Source: Deltaproteobacteria bacterium (lineage in GTDB: Bacteria; Desulfobacterota; Desulfobacteria; Desulfobacterales; JAFDDL01). Taken from it: a stretch of 16,809 nucleotides of DNA. Location of the stretch: contig JAFDDL010000034.1 in assembly GCA_019310865.1 (NCBI GenBank), positions 1 to 16,809 of the forward strand. Direction: 5' to 3'. Position numbers and translations under genes: made by a program. The notes under the pieces are model-generated. The model was not told the origin of the DNA. It did no database searches and was given only the letters and a program-made list of their open reading frames with translations. Below, one piece after another: positions 1-8,071 of the stretch. Position 1 is the first letter of the stretch, and each line of letters starts with the position of its first letter.

Positions 1-1
1 G

Positions 2-1261
2 ATTGCCTTTCAAACGGCCTATCTCAAAACGCATTATCCAGTTGAGTTTATAGCAGCACTTTTGACCAGTGAGCTGAATAACTCCGATGCCGTGGTTAAA
101 TACATCACCGAATGTCGTAAACATCATATCGAGGTGCTGCCACCGGATATCAACGAAAGTGGCCTGGAATTTACGGTTAAAGACGGGAAGATTCGCTTTG
201 GGCTCGTGGGCGTCAAGAATGTGGGTGAAGGGGCCATCGAATCGATCATCGGCGTCCGTGAAGGCAATGCCGGCGAGCCGGGCGGCGACTTCTCGTCCCT
301 GTTTGATTTTTGTGAGCGTGTTGACCTGAGAAAGGTAAACAAACGGGTTCTGGAAGGCTTGATCAAGTGCGGGGCCCTGGACACCACCGGTGCGAAACGA
401 AGCCGGATGACCGCTGCGCTGGAAGATGCCCTCGAATATGGCCAGCGTGTTCAAAAGGAACAATCCGATCCGCAGATGGGGCTGTTCGATATGGGCGGCG
501 GCAAAGGCGCTCCCATTAACCAGCCGCAGCTGCCCAATATCCAAGAGTGGGACGACCGATTGCGGTTGGCCAACGAAAAAGAATCCCTTGGTTTTTATGT
601 CTCCGGACACCCGTTGGGTCGGTTTGAGAGCGCCATCGATAAATTTGCCAATGCCGATACCGAGTCGATTCATGAGCTTGCCGACGGTGCGGCGGTTCGA
701 CTGGGAGGCCTGGTGGCGGCCATAAAGGTGATTCGTACCAAAAAAGGCGACCTCATGGCCTTTGTCACCCTGGAAGATCTTCACGGCGGTGTGGAAGTGG
801 TTGTCTTTTCATCCACCTATGCCCAGGCAGCCGACCTGTTGGTGGAAGACAATGCCGTTTTCATTCAGGGCCAGATTCAAAAGGATGAAAACACCGTCAA
901 GATCATCGCCGATCAGGTGGTAACCATGGATCAGGCCGAAGAGACCTGGACGGCAACGGTTCACATCAAGCTGGACATCAACAAGACGGACCGGGATCTG
1001 CTGATTGAGCTGCGAGAGGTACTTGAAAACCATACCGGCGGGTGCCAGGCCTTTATTTGTCTGGCGGATTCGGATCGATCGGAGGTACTGATTCAACTTG
1101 CCGGATCGCTTCGGCTCCAGGCCGGGCAGGACCTTCGGCAGGATATCAAACGACTGGTTGGCTATGATGCAGTGGATACGATTTGCGCGGTGGCAAAAAC
1201 CCCGGTAAACGGAAACGGGCGGGAACGGTATCGAAAGGGACGAAATGGAAATGCGAGATGA
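2..1261 (+). CDS. dnaE: DNA polymerase III alpha subunit, C-terminal part (5' end outside window)
   Basis: This is the C-terminal third (419 residues visible) of the replicative DNA polymerase III catalytic subunit, which is normally about 1150 residues. The frame is open from base 2, so the gene starts upstream of the window. The first visible residues (AFQTAYLKTHYPVEF) match the conserved finger-region segment of DnaE. They are followed by the IRFGLVGVKNVGEGAIESI segment and the helix-hairpin-helix region around VNKRVLEGLIKCGALD. The linker RLANEKESLGFYVSGHPL leads into an OB-fold at about nt 690-935 (VRLGGLVAAIKVIRTKKGDLMAFVTLED split across the fold), then the C-terminal tau-binding-type region. 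The polymerase active-site aspartates and PHP domain lie outside the window. The 3' end overlaps the next gene by 17 bases, which implies co-transcription. No sign of disruption is seen. Confidence 0.96.
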   Translation: MAFQTAYLKTHYPVEFIAALLTSELNNSDAVVKYITECRKHHIEVLPPDINESGLEFTVKDGKIRFGLVGVKNVGEGAIESIIGVREGNAGEPGGDFSSLFDFCERVDLRKVNKRVLEGLIKCGALDTTGAKRSRMTAALEDALEYGQRVQKEQSDPQMGLFDMGGGKGAPINQPQLPNIQEWDDRLRLANEKESLGFYVSGHPLGRFESAIDKFANADTESIHELADGAAVRLGGLVAAIKVIRTKKGDLMAFVTLEDLHGGVEVVVFSSTYAQAADLLVEDNAVFIQGQIQKDENTVKIIADQVVTMDQAEETWTATVHIKLDINKTDRDLLIELREVLENHTGGCQAFICLADSDRSEVLIQLAGSLRLQAGQDLRQDIKRLVGYDAVDTICAVAKTPVNGNGRERYRKGRNGNAR

Positions 1262-2636
1262 TGCAATACCGGTTTATGCAGTGCTTCTGGCCGGTGGGTC
1301 GGGTACACGGCTGTGGCCCGTTTCCCGGGAACTGTTCCCCAAACAGCTGGTGAACTTTTTCGGCAATCAATCACTACTTCAGCACACGGTGGAACGGCTT
1401 TCGCCGCTGATTGATTCGGATTGCTTTCGAATTGTATGCGGCCAGGAGCATTACTACGAAGTCGAGCGGCACATGGCCAATATCGGTTTGCCGCCTGCGG
1501 GTATGATATTAGCGGAACCCTGCGGCAGGAATACGGCGCCGGCGATTTTGCTTGCACTGCTCGATATTATGCAAAAGGTCGGCGATGCGGTTATCTGCAT
1601 ATTTCCGGCCGACCATGTCATTAAGGATAATGCCGGGTTTCACGATAAGCTTCGATCGGCCGTTTGCCTCGCTCAACAAGGCTTCGTGGTGACCTTCGGG
1701 ATTCGGGCCGATTATCCGGAAACCGGATACGGTTACATAGAAGGCGGTGATGCGGTGCAGGACAGCGCCCTTCGCATTGCCCGGTTTGTCGAAAAACCGG
1801 ACCGCAAGACCGCCGAAGGATATCTTGCTGCGGGCAATTATTTTTGGAACAGCGGAATGTTCGCCTTTAAGGCATCGGTGATGCGATCGGAATTCGAAAC
1901 GCACCAGCCGGCGCTGATACAGGCATTGGAGCGACTGATAGCCGAACCCGGTGGCCTGACGGCGGACGGGTACGGTGAACTGACCAATATTTCCATCGAT
2001 TACGCCATTATGGAAAATACGGATAAAGGCGTCGTGTTGCCTTCCGGTTTCGGGTGGAGCGATATCGGAACGTGGAAATCGTTGTTTGATTTTCTTCCCA
2101 AGGACGAGAACAACAACGTGCTGGACGGTGATGTGATTGCTGAAAACACCCGTAACTCCTTTATCATGGGATACCACCGCCTTGTGGCTGTCAATGCGCT
2201 GGACAATTTGGTGGTGATCGACACACCGGACTCGGTGTTTGTGTCCGACATCGGTGCAAGCCGCGATGTGAAGACCATTGTGGGACAACTGAAAAGAATC
2301 GGTCGGGAAGAGTATCACCATCATCGGATGGTACATCATAAATGGGGGGCGGTAACCTTGCTGGCCAAAGGGGCCACCCATGACGTGGAACAGCGCATCG
2401 TTTACCCGAGTCGGTCCTGCGGCATCGAATCCGCGAACGCTGCCGGCGTTTGCAATCTGACCGTGGTCGAAGGCGATGCAAGTATAACCACCACTCAGGG
2501 TCATCGGAAATTAAGCGCCGGTGAATCTATGACCATCAAAGACGAAGACGGTGTGCGTGTGGAAAATATTGGAAAAACCGATCTTCAGATTATCCTCACC
2601 CGAATTTCGGACATCAATACAGGAGAAATAACCTGA
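1245..2636 (+). CDS. manC: Mannose-1-phosphate guanylyltransferase (GMP/PMI-type) with degenerate isomerase domain
   Basis: This enzyme makes GDP-mannose from mannose-1-phosphate and GTP in the cytoplasm, for polysaccharide or O-antigen synthesis. The nucleotidyltransferase domain (about residues 10-290) is complete: AGGSGTRLWP at 16-25 with FPKQ at 31-34, EPCGRNTAPA at 91-100, PADH at 121-124, FVEKPD at 181-186 and NYFWNSGMF at 198-206. Length (463 residues) fits the bifunctional ManC/AlgA/XanB family. The C-terminal cupin (about 355-455) keeps the HHKWG entry segment and overall spacing. It lacks the usual QMHHHRAEHW metal-binding stretch and the later PAGVPH histidine, having SANAAGVCNL and KDEDGVRV there. 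The isomerase half is therefore probably inactive. Start is ATG 1245 inside dnaE, with an AAGGGA ribosome site at 1235-1240; ATG 1251 (third codon) is an equally credible start. The next gene begins 1 base after the stop. Confidence 0.93.
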   Translation: MEMRDDAIPVYAVLLAGGSGTRLWPVSRELFPKQLVNFFGNQSLLQHTVERLSPLIDSDCFRIVCGQEHYYEVERHMANIGLPPAGMILAEPCGRNTAPAILLALLDIMQKVGDAVICIFPADHVIKDNAGFHDKLRSAVCLAQQGFVVTFGIRADYPETGYGYIEGGDAVQDSALRIARFVEKPDRKTAEGYLAAGNYFWNSGMFAFKASVMRSEFETHQPALIQALERLIAEPGGLTADGYGELTNISIDYAIMENTDKGVVLPSGFGWSDIGTWKSLFDFLPKDENNNVLDGDVIAENTRNSFIMGYHRLVAVNALDNLVVIDTPDSVFVSDIGASRDVKTIVGQLKRIGREEYHHHRMVHHKWGAVTLLAKGATHDVEQRIVYPSRSCGIESANAAGVCNLTVVEGDASITTTQGHRKLSAGESMTIKDEDGVRVENIGKTDLQIILTRISDINTGEIT

Positions 2637-2637
2637 C

Positions 2638-3774
2638 ATGAACGTACCGCTGCTCGATCTCAGTCAACAGTATCAGACTATTAAAGAAGAAGTTCTGTCC
2701 GTGACAGCCGAAATATTTGAATCCCAGCGTTTTATCCTCGGACAACAGGTTGTGTCCCTTGAAGAAAAGATCGCCGCCTACTGCGGTGTTAAAGACGCGG
2801 TTGGGGTTTCTTCCGGAACGGACGCCCTGCTCATTGCGCTCATGGCGGCAGATGTGGGCAGCGGTGACCTGGTGATTACAAGCCCCTACTCATTTTTTGC
2901 AACCGCCGGCACCGTTGTTCGAGCCGGCGCCAGGCCGGTTTTTGCAGACATTGATCCGGAAACCTACAATATCACTCGGCAGAGCATTGAGTCGTCCTTT
3001 GAAAAACTGTCGCCTGAAGATAAGAAACGGGTCAAGGCAATCATACCGGTTCATCTATATGGTCAATGCGCTCAGATGGACCCGATTCTCGAATTCGCCC
3101 AATCGCTTGGCCTGGTGGTCATTGAAGATGCAGCCCAGGCCATCGGCGCCCAATACAAAGGCGCCCGGGCTGGGGCCATGGGTGATTATGGCTGCTTTTC
3201 GTTCTACCCGACCAAAAATCTGGGCGCTTTCGGCGACGGTGGCATGGTGACCGTTAACGATTCGAAATTATCCGAGAAGTTAAAGCATCTTCGGGATCAT
3301 GGTTCACATCCCAAATACTATCACCAGATCGTGGGGGGCAATTTTAGACTTGACGCGATACAGGCCGCCGTTGTGCAGATCAAGCTCAAGTACCTGGATG
3401 ACTGGACCCGCTCCCGACAGGAAAATGCCCATAAATATCGGCAGTTTTTCGAACAAGCCGGGTTGTCCGGGCGCGTTGGATTGCCCATTGAACGGGAAGA
3501 GCGGCATATATACAATCAGTTTATCATACGCGTTGACGACTCGCATCGGGATTCGCTGTGCGAATTTTTATCGGAAGCCCAAATCGGTACGGAAATTTAT
3601 TATCCGCTACCACTTCATCTTCAGAAATGCTTCTCGAACCTCGGCTGCATCAAGGGGGATTTTCCGGAATCGGAATCCGCCGCCCGGCAAACGCTTGCGC
3701 TGCCCGTCTACCCGGAACTGGCCGAAGACCAGCTGGCCTACGTTGTCGAAAAAATAAAAGCGTTTTATTCTTAA
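2638..3774 (+). CDS. DegT/DnrJ/EryC1/StrS-family sugar aminotransferase (WbpE-like)
   Basis: This is a PLP-dependent aminotransferase that transfers an amino group to a keto-sugar nucleotide during synthesis of an amino sugar for a surface polysaccharide. The 378-residue length fits the DegT/StrS family. Visible family hallmarks are the N-terminal NVPLLDLSQQY segment, the cofactor-phosphate loop SSGTDALLIAL (58-68), the PYSFFATAGTV segment (83-93), VIEDAAQAIGAQYKG with the cofactor-ring Asp (161-175), and FYPTKNLGAFGDGG (189-202) with the Schiff-base lysine at K193. The C-terminal YPLPLHLQKCF segment is also typical. It follows manC by one base and has an upstream AGGAGA ribosome site within the manC 3' end (about 2621-2626), so the two are co-translated. 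The exact sugar substrate cannot be read from sequence. WbpE (3-keto sugar) is the closest style, but ArnB/WecE-type activities remain possible. Confidence 0.92.
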   Translation: MNVPLLDLSQQYQTIKEEVLSVTAEIFESQRFILGQQVVSLEEKIAAYCGVKDAVGVSSGTDALLIALMAADVGSGDLVITSPYSFFATAGTVVRAGARPVFADIDPETYNITRQSIESSFEKLSPEDKKRVKAIIPVHLYGQCAQMDPILEFAQSLGLVVIEDAAQAIGAQYKGARAGAMGDYGCFSFYPTKNLGAFGDGGMVTVNDSKLSEKLKHLRDHGSHPKYYHQIVGGNFRLDAIQAAVVQIKLKYLDDWTRSRQENAHKYRQFFEQAGLSGRVGLPIEREERHIYNQFIIRVDDSHRDSLCEFLSEAQIGTEIYYPLPLHLQKCFSNLGCIKGDFPESESAARQTLALPVYPELAEDQLAYVVEKIKAFYS

Positions 3775-3798
3775 ATAGTGTCCATTCAGAATTGGTAG

Positions 3799-3916
3799 CT
3801 TACGGTTCAGGGCAAGGCCGCAGCATTTTTTCAACCGCAAGCATAGTAAGCCTATCGGAGTCTTCGCTTACCTCTGAGGATTGAAAAAATGCTCGAACGC
3901 CGCCCTGGGACGTAGG
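3799..3916. repeat. 118-bp imperfect palindrome between convergent genes (possible bidirectional terminator)
   Basis: The arms are a perfect 12-bp inverted repeat (GCATTTTTTCAA at 3823-3834, TTGAAAAAATGC at 3881-3892). They extend outward through imperfect pairing to the CAGGGC/GCCCTG hexamers (3808-3813 and 3902-3907) and a further partly paired segment to 3799/3916. Inside is a second stem, GTAAGC/GCTTAC (3846-3851 and 3866-3871). The element fills most of the 173 bases between the stop of the aminotransferase gene (plus) and the stop of the metallo-hydrolase gene (minus), where a two-way transcription terminator would be expected. It could also be a dispersed repeat; its copy number cannot be judged here. 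Confidence 0.6.
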
Positions 3917-3947
3917 AAAGCGAGTTTGCGAGACTCCGGGATGCCAG

Positions 3948-4958
3948 TCATGGATGGGCACTGCTAAACGCTTCGGCAGCTTCTTGGTAAAGCAAGTCCG
4001 CCATCCCGGTGTAGCGCGGAGAGAAGTGAAACAGGGTGTATTGCTTTACCTTTGCCTCTTTGGCGATGTGTCCGGCAATTCTTGCGGTCAAATGCCGTTT
4101 TTCATGCGCAATGGCGCGGTCTGCATCCAGAAATGAGGCTTCAATATATAGATGATCCGCCCCCATTGAAAAGGGGATTATCTTTTCGAGATTCTTCAGA
4201 TGACCGGCGACGTCGGCAATATAAACGATTTCCTGCCCCGGGGTGATTTGGGCGATTTCATCGGACAGAGCCCCCAATTTGAATACCCGATCTGTTTCGG
4301 TCTCGTTGGCGTGCCGGGCAATAAAATCGCTTTCCAGGTCCTGACCGTTATAGAGCGCCTGCTTGAAGTCACGAATCCATGGCCCCACCGTTAACCCAAG
4401 CGGTGCCAGTGCCTGCTTGCGTATGTTGATATGAAACCGTTCCTTGAGCCGGAACGCCAGGCAGCCGATTTTATGATCCAGAATCACCGTTTCGATCTTC
4501 AAAATGGGCTCTTCGTGTATTGTGGGGGTAAAGGGCTCTCGCCGCGGCGGATTTCGCGCAATAAATCGATCCGCGCACTCGTATACCTGTATCAGCCGGC
4601 AGTCCGGTCTGGCCTCAACGGCGCAAATGGACAATCGGTTGGTATAATGGTCCACAAGATTCCATGTGTAGCCGGACAGCTTTCCCTCGATCTTTTCCAG
4701 AAAACCCTCGGGCCCGAAAAGCGATAGCCGCCGTTCCCGGCCCAGCATCACTCGAAGCAGATGATCAAAACCGATAAAATGGTCCATATGGGTATGGGTG
4801 ACAAAGACATGGGTGATTTTCAGGATATCGCGGGTCGAAAGCGTGACAATATCACCGAGGTCAAATAGGATGGCGCGGTTTTCAAAGAGGAACTGTACGA
4901 ACAGCGCCGGATCGTGAAAGGGGTCGTTGACGAGCTTTGGGTGAAACGTCGGGCGCAT
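3948..4958 (-). CDS. Metallo-beta-lactamase-fold hydrolase, ribonuclease Z-like
   Basis: This 336-residue cytoplasmic protein belongs to the metallo-beta-lactamase superfamily and most resembles the RNase Z (tRNA 3'-processing endonuclease) branch. The zinc motif is THTHMDH at residues 54-60 (HxHxDH), followed by FIGFDHLLR as in RNase Z. Other family-like segments are FGPEGF (81-86), a LDHKIGCLAFRL segment like the RNase Z LDHxxxCxGYR, a VYIADV segment with the bridging Asp, YIEASF, and a C-terminal FHFSPRY resembling the HxSxRY end of tRNase Z. Whether it processes tRNA or another phosphodiester is not shown; a second canonical RNase Z elsewhere would make a different substrate likely. The start ATG (4958) overlaps the stop of the upstream 140-residue gene as TGATG, so translation is coupled. 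The gene ends just before the palindrome. Confidence 0.85.
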   Translation of the reverse strand: MRPTFHPKLVNDPFHDPALFVQFLFENRAILFDLGDIVTLSTRDILKITHVFVTHTHMDHFIGFDHLLRVMLGRERRLSLFGPEGFLEKIEGKLSGYTWNLVDHYTNRLSICAVEARPDCRLIQVYECADRFIARNPPRREPFTPTIHEEPILKIETVILDHKIGCLAFRLKERFHINIRKQALAPLGLTVGPWIRDFKQALYNGQDLESDFIARHANETETDRVFKLGALSDEIAQITPGQEIVYIADVAGHLKNLEKIIPFSMGADHLYIEASFLDADRAIAHEKRHLTARIAGHIAKEAKVKQYTLFHFSPRYTGMADLLYQEAAEAFSSAHP

Positions 4959-5380
4959 CAGGCCGGGATATATTTGCTGACTTGCTTATGGATACAATAG
5001 TATATTTCTTCATCGGATCCAAAAATATCGATAACATCCTTATGGTTGATGACGGTTTCCAGTACGAATGCCGTAATGTATAAACTGACGATGTTCGCAT
5101 TGTTGATCAGGTGCCGGATTGGGGCGATGGAATAATCAACATCGAAATCTTCGGCCCGTCCAAGGACCTCTATGCACGATTGCAGCTGATCTTGCAATGA
5201 CGTTTTATTGGTTGTTTCAACGAGTTTGTTTTCCACAAGCTTCATGGAAATTGAATTGGCAAGCGGTTCCACACAGTCCCGGGTGGCGTCGATTGAACGT
5301 CGTCTGGCGAACTCCTTGGATGATTCGATCTTGGATAAAATGCTTGCCTCCCGCGTGCTGGGCCGAAAGACTTTTGCCAT
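4958..5380 (-). CDS. Hypothetical protein of 140 residues, coupled to the RNase Z-like gene
   Basis: I do not recognise this family. The product is a soluble 140-residue protein with no signal peptide or membrane helix. It has a basic N-terminus (MAKVFRPSTREASILSKIESSKEFARRRS) and a mixed helical body. A hydrophobic stretch around NANIVSLYITAFVLETVI is too interrupted for a membrane span. The C-terminus carries FGSDEEIYYCIHKQVSKYI. The helical pattern would suit a small regulatory or adaptor protein, but this is only impression. A GAAAGG ribosome site sits 8 bases before ATG 5380. Its TGA overlaps the ATG of the metallo-hydrolase by one base (4958), so the two proteins are probably made together and may act together. 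Codon use resembles its neighbours. Confidence 0.72.
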   Translation of the reverse strand: MAKVFRPSTREASILSKIESSKEFARRRSIDATRDCVEPLANSISMKLVENKLVETTNKTSLQDQLQSCIEVLGRAEDFDVDYSIAPIRHLINNANIVSLYITAFVLETVINHKDVIDIFGSDEEIYYCIHKQVSKYIPA

Positions 5381-5485
5381 AGTTGTGCCTTTCTATTTTT
5401 TTAACAGCATAAAAGAACAGTGTACATTCACATCAAACGCAACATTTAGCGGCAATGCGTTCGAAATGCAAGGGGAAAAAACAAA
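5381..5485. other. Intergenic gap within the minus-strand cluster
   Basis: These 105 bases lie between the wecB stop and the start of the 140-residue gene. On the minus strand the gap opens with a T-rich stretch just after the wecB stop. It contains a small hairpin with 6-bp arms (AACGCA at 5436-5441, TGCGTT at 5456-5461), and is A/T-rich close to the next gene. It could hold a weak terminator or a second promoter, but no convincing -35/-10 pair was found. Confidence 0.35.
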
Positions 5486-6574
5486 TTATCCAAAACGGTG
5501 CTTAATGGACTGGACGATTCGCTCGGCCGTCTTGCCGTCCCACAACTCAGGTGGGTGTCTTTTCTCGGTTGCACCGGACATTGCGGAAGTAACAGCGGTT
5601 TCCAATGCCTCAATTTTGCACAGTTTATTGGTGCCTTTTTCAATGGTAATCGGTCTCTCCGTATTGGGACGCAACGTGAGGCAGGGGATTCCCAGATAGG
5701 TGGTTTCTTCCTGAAGGCCCCCGGAATCGGTGATGACCAGGCCGGCGTGAAACACCAGGTTCATAAACCGTATGTAGTTCAGCGGGGGCATCATCAATAA
5801 TTTCGATTCGGCTTGGAGCGTTGCCATGAGATTGTTTTTTTCAAGATTGTTTCGAGTTCGCGGATGCACCGGAAATACGAGGGGAAACCGACGGGACACG
5901 TTAATAAGCGCTTCACACAGGCTCTTGAGGGTATCGGGCGGATCCACATTTGCCGGCCGGTGAAGGGTGACCAGGCCGTAATTGCCCGGTTCAAGGTTCA
6001 ACTCCTTGTGGTATGCGTCCGCTTCAATGGGTTCCCTGAGCATTTCAAGGGAATCGATCATGATATTGCCGACGCGCTCAATTTTTTCTTGGGAAACGCC
6101 TTCACGGAGTAAATGGGCATCGCCGTCCGGTGACGGCGTCCATAAAAGATCAGCGAGGGTGTCGGTAACGAGCCGATTGATTTCTTCGGGCATGGTTCGA
6201 TCAAACGAACGAAGACCTGCTTCAAGATGCGCCAGGGGTATCAGCAATTTGGCGGCAACCAGGGACACGGCGACCGTTGAATTAACATCACCGACCACAA
6301 CGATCAGATCCGGTTGTTTCTCCAAGGCCGCCTTTTCGTAAGCGATCATGACCTGGCCCGTTTGCTCGGCATGCGTGCCGCTGCCCACGCCCAAGTGGAT
6401 ATCCGGCGGCGGCAGGCGCAGGTCCGTAAAGAACGCATCCGACATGTTCAGATCATAATGTTGACCGGTATGCACCAGCAGGGGGTGCGCCCAGTCTTTT
6501 TCCTTCAGGGCATGATACAGTGGGGCGATTTTCATGAAGTTGGGACGAGCGGCAGCTATCAGATGGATGATCAT
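5486..6574 (-). CDS. wecB: UDP-N-acetylglucosamine 2-epimerase (non-hydrolysing)
   Basis: This enzyme interconverts UDP-GlcNAc and UDP-ManNAc in the cytoplasm, providing ManNAc-type precursors for surface polysaccharides. Length (362 residues) is normal. Family motifs in order are AARPNFMKIAP (8-18), HTGQHYD (35-41), VVGDVNST (93-100) with the catalytic-region Asp 96, HLEAGLRSFDRTMPEEINR (116-134) with Glu 118 and Glu 132, TLHRPANV (203-210) with His 205, and TDSGGLQEE near the C-terminus for UDP binding. The HRPxNVD form marks a common WecB-like subfamily rather than the HRREN form of enterobacterial WecB. An AGGAG ribosome site lies 7 bases before ATG 6574. The gene starts 18 bases after the stop of the mechanosensitive-channel gene and so probably shares its transcript, separate from the other sugar genes here. 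Confidence 0.95.
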   Translation of the reverse strand: MIIHLIAAARPNFMKIAPLYHALKEKDWAHPLLVHTGQHYDLNMSDAFFTDLRLPPPDIHLGVGSGTHAEQTGQVMIAYEKAALEKQPDLIVVVGDVNSTVAVSLVAAKLLIPLAHLEAGLRSFDRTMPEEINRLVTDTLADLLWTPSPDGDAHLLREGVSQEKIERVGNIMIDSLEMLREPIEADAYHKELNLEPGNYGLVTLHRPANVDPPDTLKSLCEALINVSRRFPLVFPVHPRTRNNLEKNNLMATLQAESKLLMMPPLNYIRFMNLVFHAGLVITDSGGLQEETTYLGIPCLTLRPNTERPITIEKGTNKLCKIEALETAVTSAMSGATEKRHPPELWDGKTAERIVQSIKHRFG

Positions 6575-6592
6575 TATCGTGCTCCTATTTTT

Positions 6593-8071
6593 TTATATTC
6601 CGAAAAACTGTTTGATCCGGTTGATGAGTGTTTGGGAACCGCCGGCATCATCGGCCGAGTCTTTGATGATGATACCCTTATCTTTCTGTCTATCGAACAT
6701 GACCTGCCCGATTTGTTCCGAAATATGCGGATTGGAGATCATCACTGTAGAAAACACGTCCTTGTCGATGACAACCAACGATGTATCTTCAACTGCCCGG
6801 ATGGTGGCGGTCCGCTCATATCCCGTGAGCAGGCTGATTTCGCCGAAAAAATCACCCCGGCGCATGGTGGACAGCAGTTTCAACTGCTTGCTCTCATCAA
6901 CCTTCATGGCTTCACAGGCCCCCGAACGAATGATGTACATCGAATCGCCGGAATCGCCTTCTTCAACGATGAGTTCCTCATTTCCATAAACCTCGATGCC
7001 GACTCGGCCGGCCAGGTCGGATATCTCGGTGTCCGACAATGGGGCCAAGATCGGTACGTTGGCAAGCATCTGTTCGATCTCGGATCGCAGGGCCTCATTT
7101 TGCTCCTTTGCAAATTTCCGCTCGATGTGTCCATGAAAAACATCCCGAATGGGGAAGGGGATGCGAATATCGTTTCTTCTGAGTGCATACCAGAGTTGTC
7201 GATTGATATCGGCATTGATCTGGGGTTCCTGAGCATAGTTCTTATGCCAGTAGCGTATTTCGTAAGTAATGGCGAAATCACCGAATTCGTTGAGCCGAAT
7301 ATTCGGCCGGGGTCGTTTCAATACCCGGGGATGCTGACGGAGCACATCCTTTAATACCGCCGCGACCTTATTGGGCGGGGCGCCATATTCCACACCGATG
7401 TAAATTCGGGCGATTTTCTTCCGTGTCGGTTTGGAATAGTTGCGAAATGTGCTTGATGCCAAAACGGCATTGGGGATGTAAACCAGAACCTGTTCACGGG
7501 TGAGCACCTGGGTTGATTTCCATGAAATACCGACCACGCGCCCCTCATGATCGTCAAAGCGAATCCAATCTCCGATGCTGAAGGGATTCTCGGCCTGTAT
7601 GATCAAGCCCGAAAAAAAATTGCTCAAGGTCGTCTGGGCCGCCAGACCAATTACGACGGTCAATACGGCGGATGTGGTCAGGAGACTGGCCAGATTAACG
7701 TTGCTTCGAAACCGCAAGACAATCAGCAGCAGAATGGCGAAGCTGATAAACAATATAAAATCACGGGTGATTTTCGGCAGGCTGCCTTTGCCGTCCCTTA
7801 GCTGGGGAGGAATTTCAAACACAAGCCAGAAAACCACGCGCGCCAAGGCCCAGGCAAGAAATAATTCAGAGGCGATCCGGAAATACCGGGGCCATTCACC
7901 GGACCATGGGAATTGATACAGAAATTGAGAGATGAGGCCGAACAGAAAGTAGCCCACCAGAAAAAATAATGGAATTGCCGGCAGCATTTTGGAATTTTTT
8001 GCCGCAACCAGGTAGCCGGCAACCAGAATGGCACCCAGCAACATGATCCAAGAAAAAGTGACCGTTTCCAT
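6593..8071 (-). CDS. MscS-family channel with C-terminal cyclic-nucleotide-binding domain (bCNG type)
   Basis: This is an inner-membrane channel of the small-conductance mechanosensitive superfamily, carrying a cyclic-nucleotide sensor. In 492 residues it shows about four or five membrane helices (roughly 8-26, 32-52, 62-86, 103-121 and a pore-lining 127-158). A canonical MscS beta-domain follows: NFFSGLIIQAENPFSIGDWI at 151-170, VLVYIPNAVLASSTFRNYS at about 195-213. A cyclic-nucleotide-binding domain spans about 340-455. Its phosphate-binding cassette FFGEISLLTG...ERTATIRA (408-426) retains the ribose-binding Glu 411 and phosphate-binding Arg 420. Such fusions are known as bCNG channels; many gate on cAMP and respond weakly or not at all to tension. 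I chose ATG 8071 because a strong GAGGAGG (complement of 8082-8088) precedes it; an in-frame ATG at 8101 would place that site inside the coding region. It is divergent from the cyclase gene and upstream of wecB. Confidence 0.93.
   Translation of the reverse strand: METVTFSWIMLLGAILVAGYLVAAKNSKMLPAIPLFFLVGYFLFGLISQFLYQFPWSGEWPRYFRIASELFLAWALARVVFWLVFEIPPQLRDGKGSLPKITRDFILFISFAILLLIVLRFRSNVNLASLLTTSAVLTVVIGLAAQTTLSNFFSGLIIQAENPFSIGDWIRFDDHEGRVVGISWKSTQVLTREQVLVYIPNAVLASSTFRNYSKPTRKKIARIYIGVEYGAPPNKVAAVLKDVLRQHPRVLKRPRPNIRLNEFGDFAITYEIRYWHKNYAQEPQINADINRQLWYALRRNDIRIPFPIRDVFHGHIERKFAKEQNEALRSEIEQMLANVPILAPLSDTEISDLAGRVGIEVYGNEELIVEEGDSGDSMYIIRSGACEAMKVDESKQLKLLSTMRRGDFFGEISLLTGYERTATIRAVEDTSLVVIDKDVFSTVMISNPHISEQIGQVMFDRQKDKGIIIKDSADDAGGSQTLINRIKQFFGI

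Noticed and set aside
1509..2504. Long open frame on the minus strand opposite manC (331 codons)
   Set aside because: Lies wholly antisense to a gene with clear family motifs; the His/Arg-rich translation has no recognisable domain. It is a shadow frame of GC-rich coding sequence.
6314..7354. Long plus-strand open frame opposite wecB and the channel gene (346 codons)
   Set aside because: Crosses the boundary between two well-supported minus-strand genes and has no family motifs or ribosome site.
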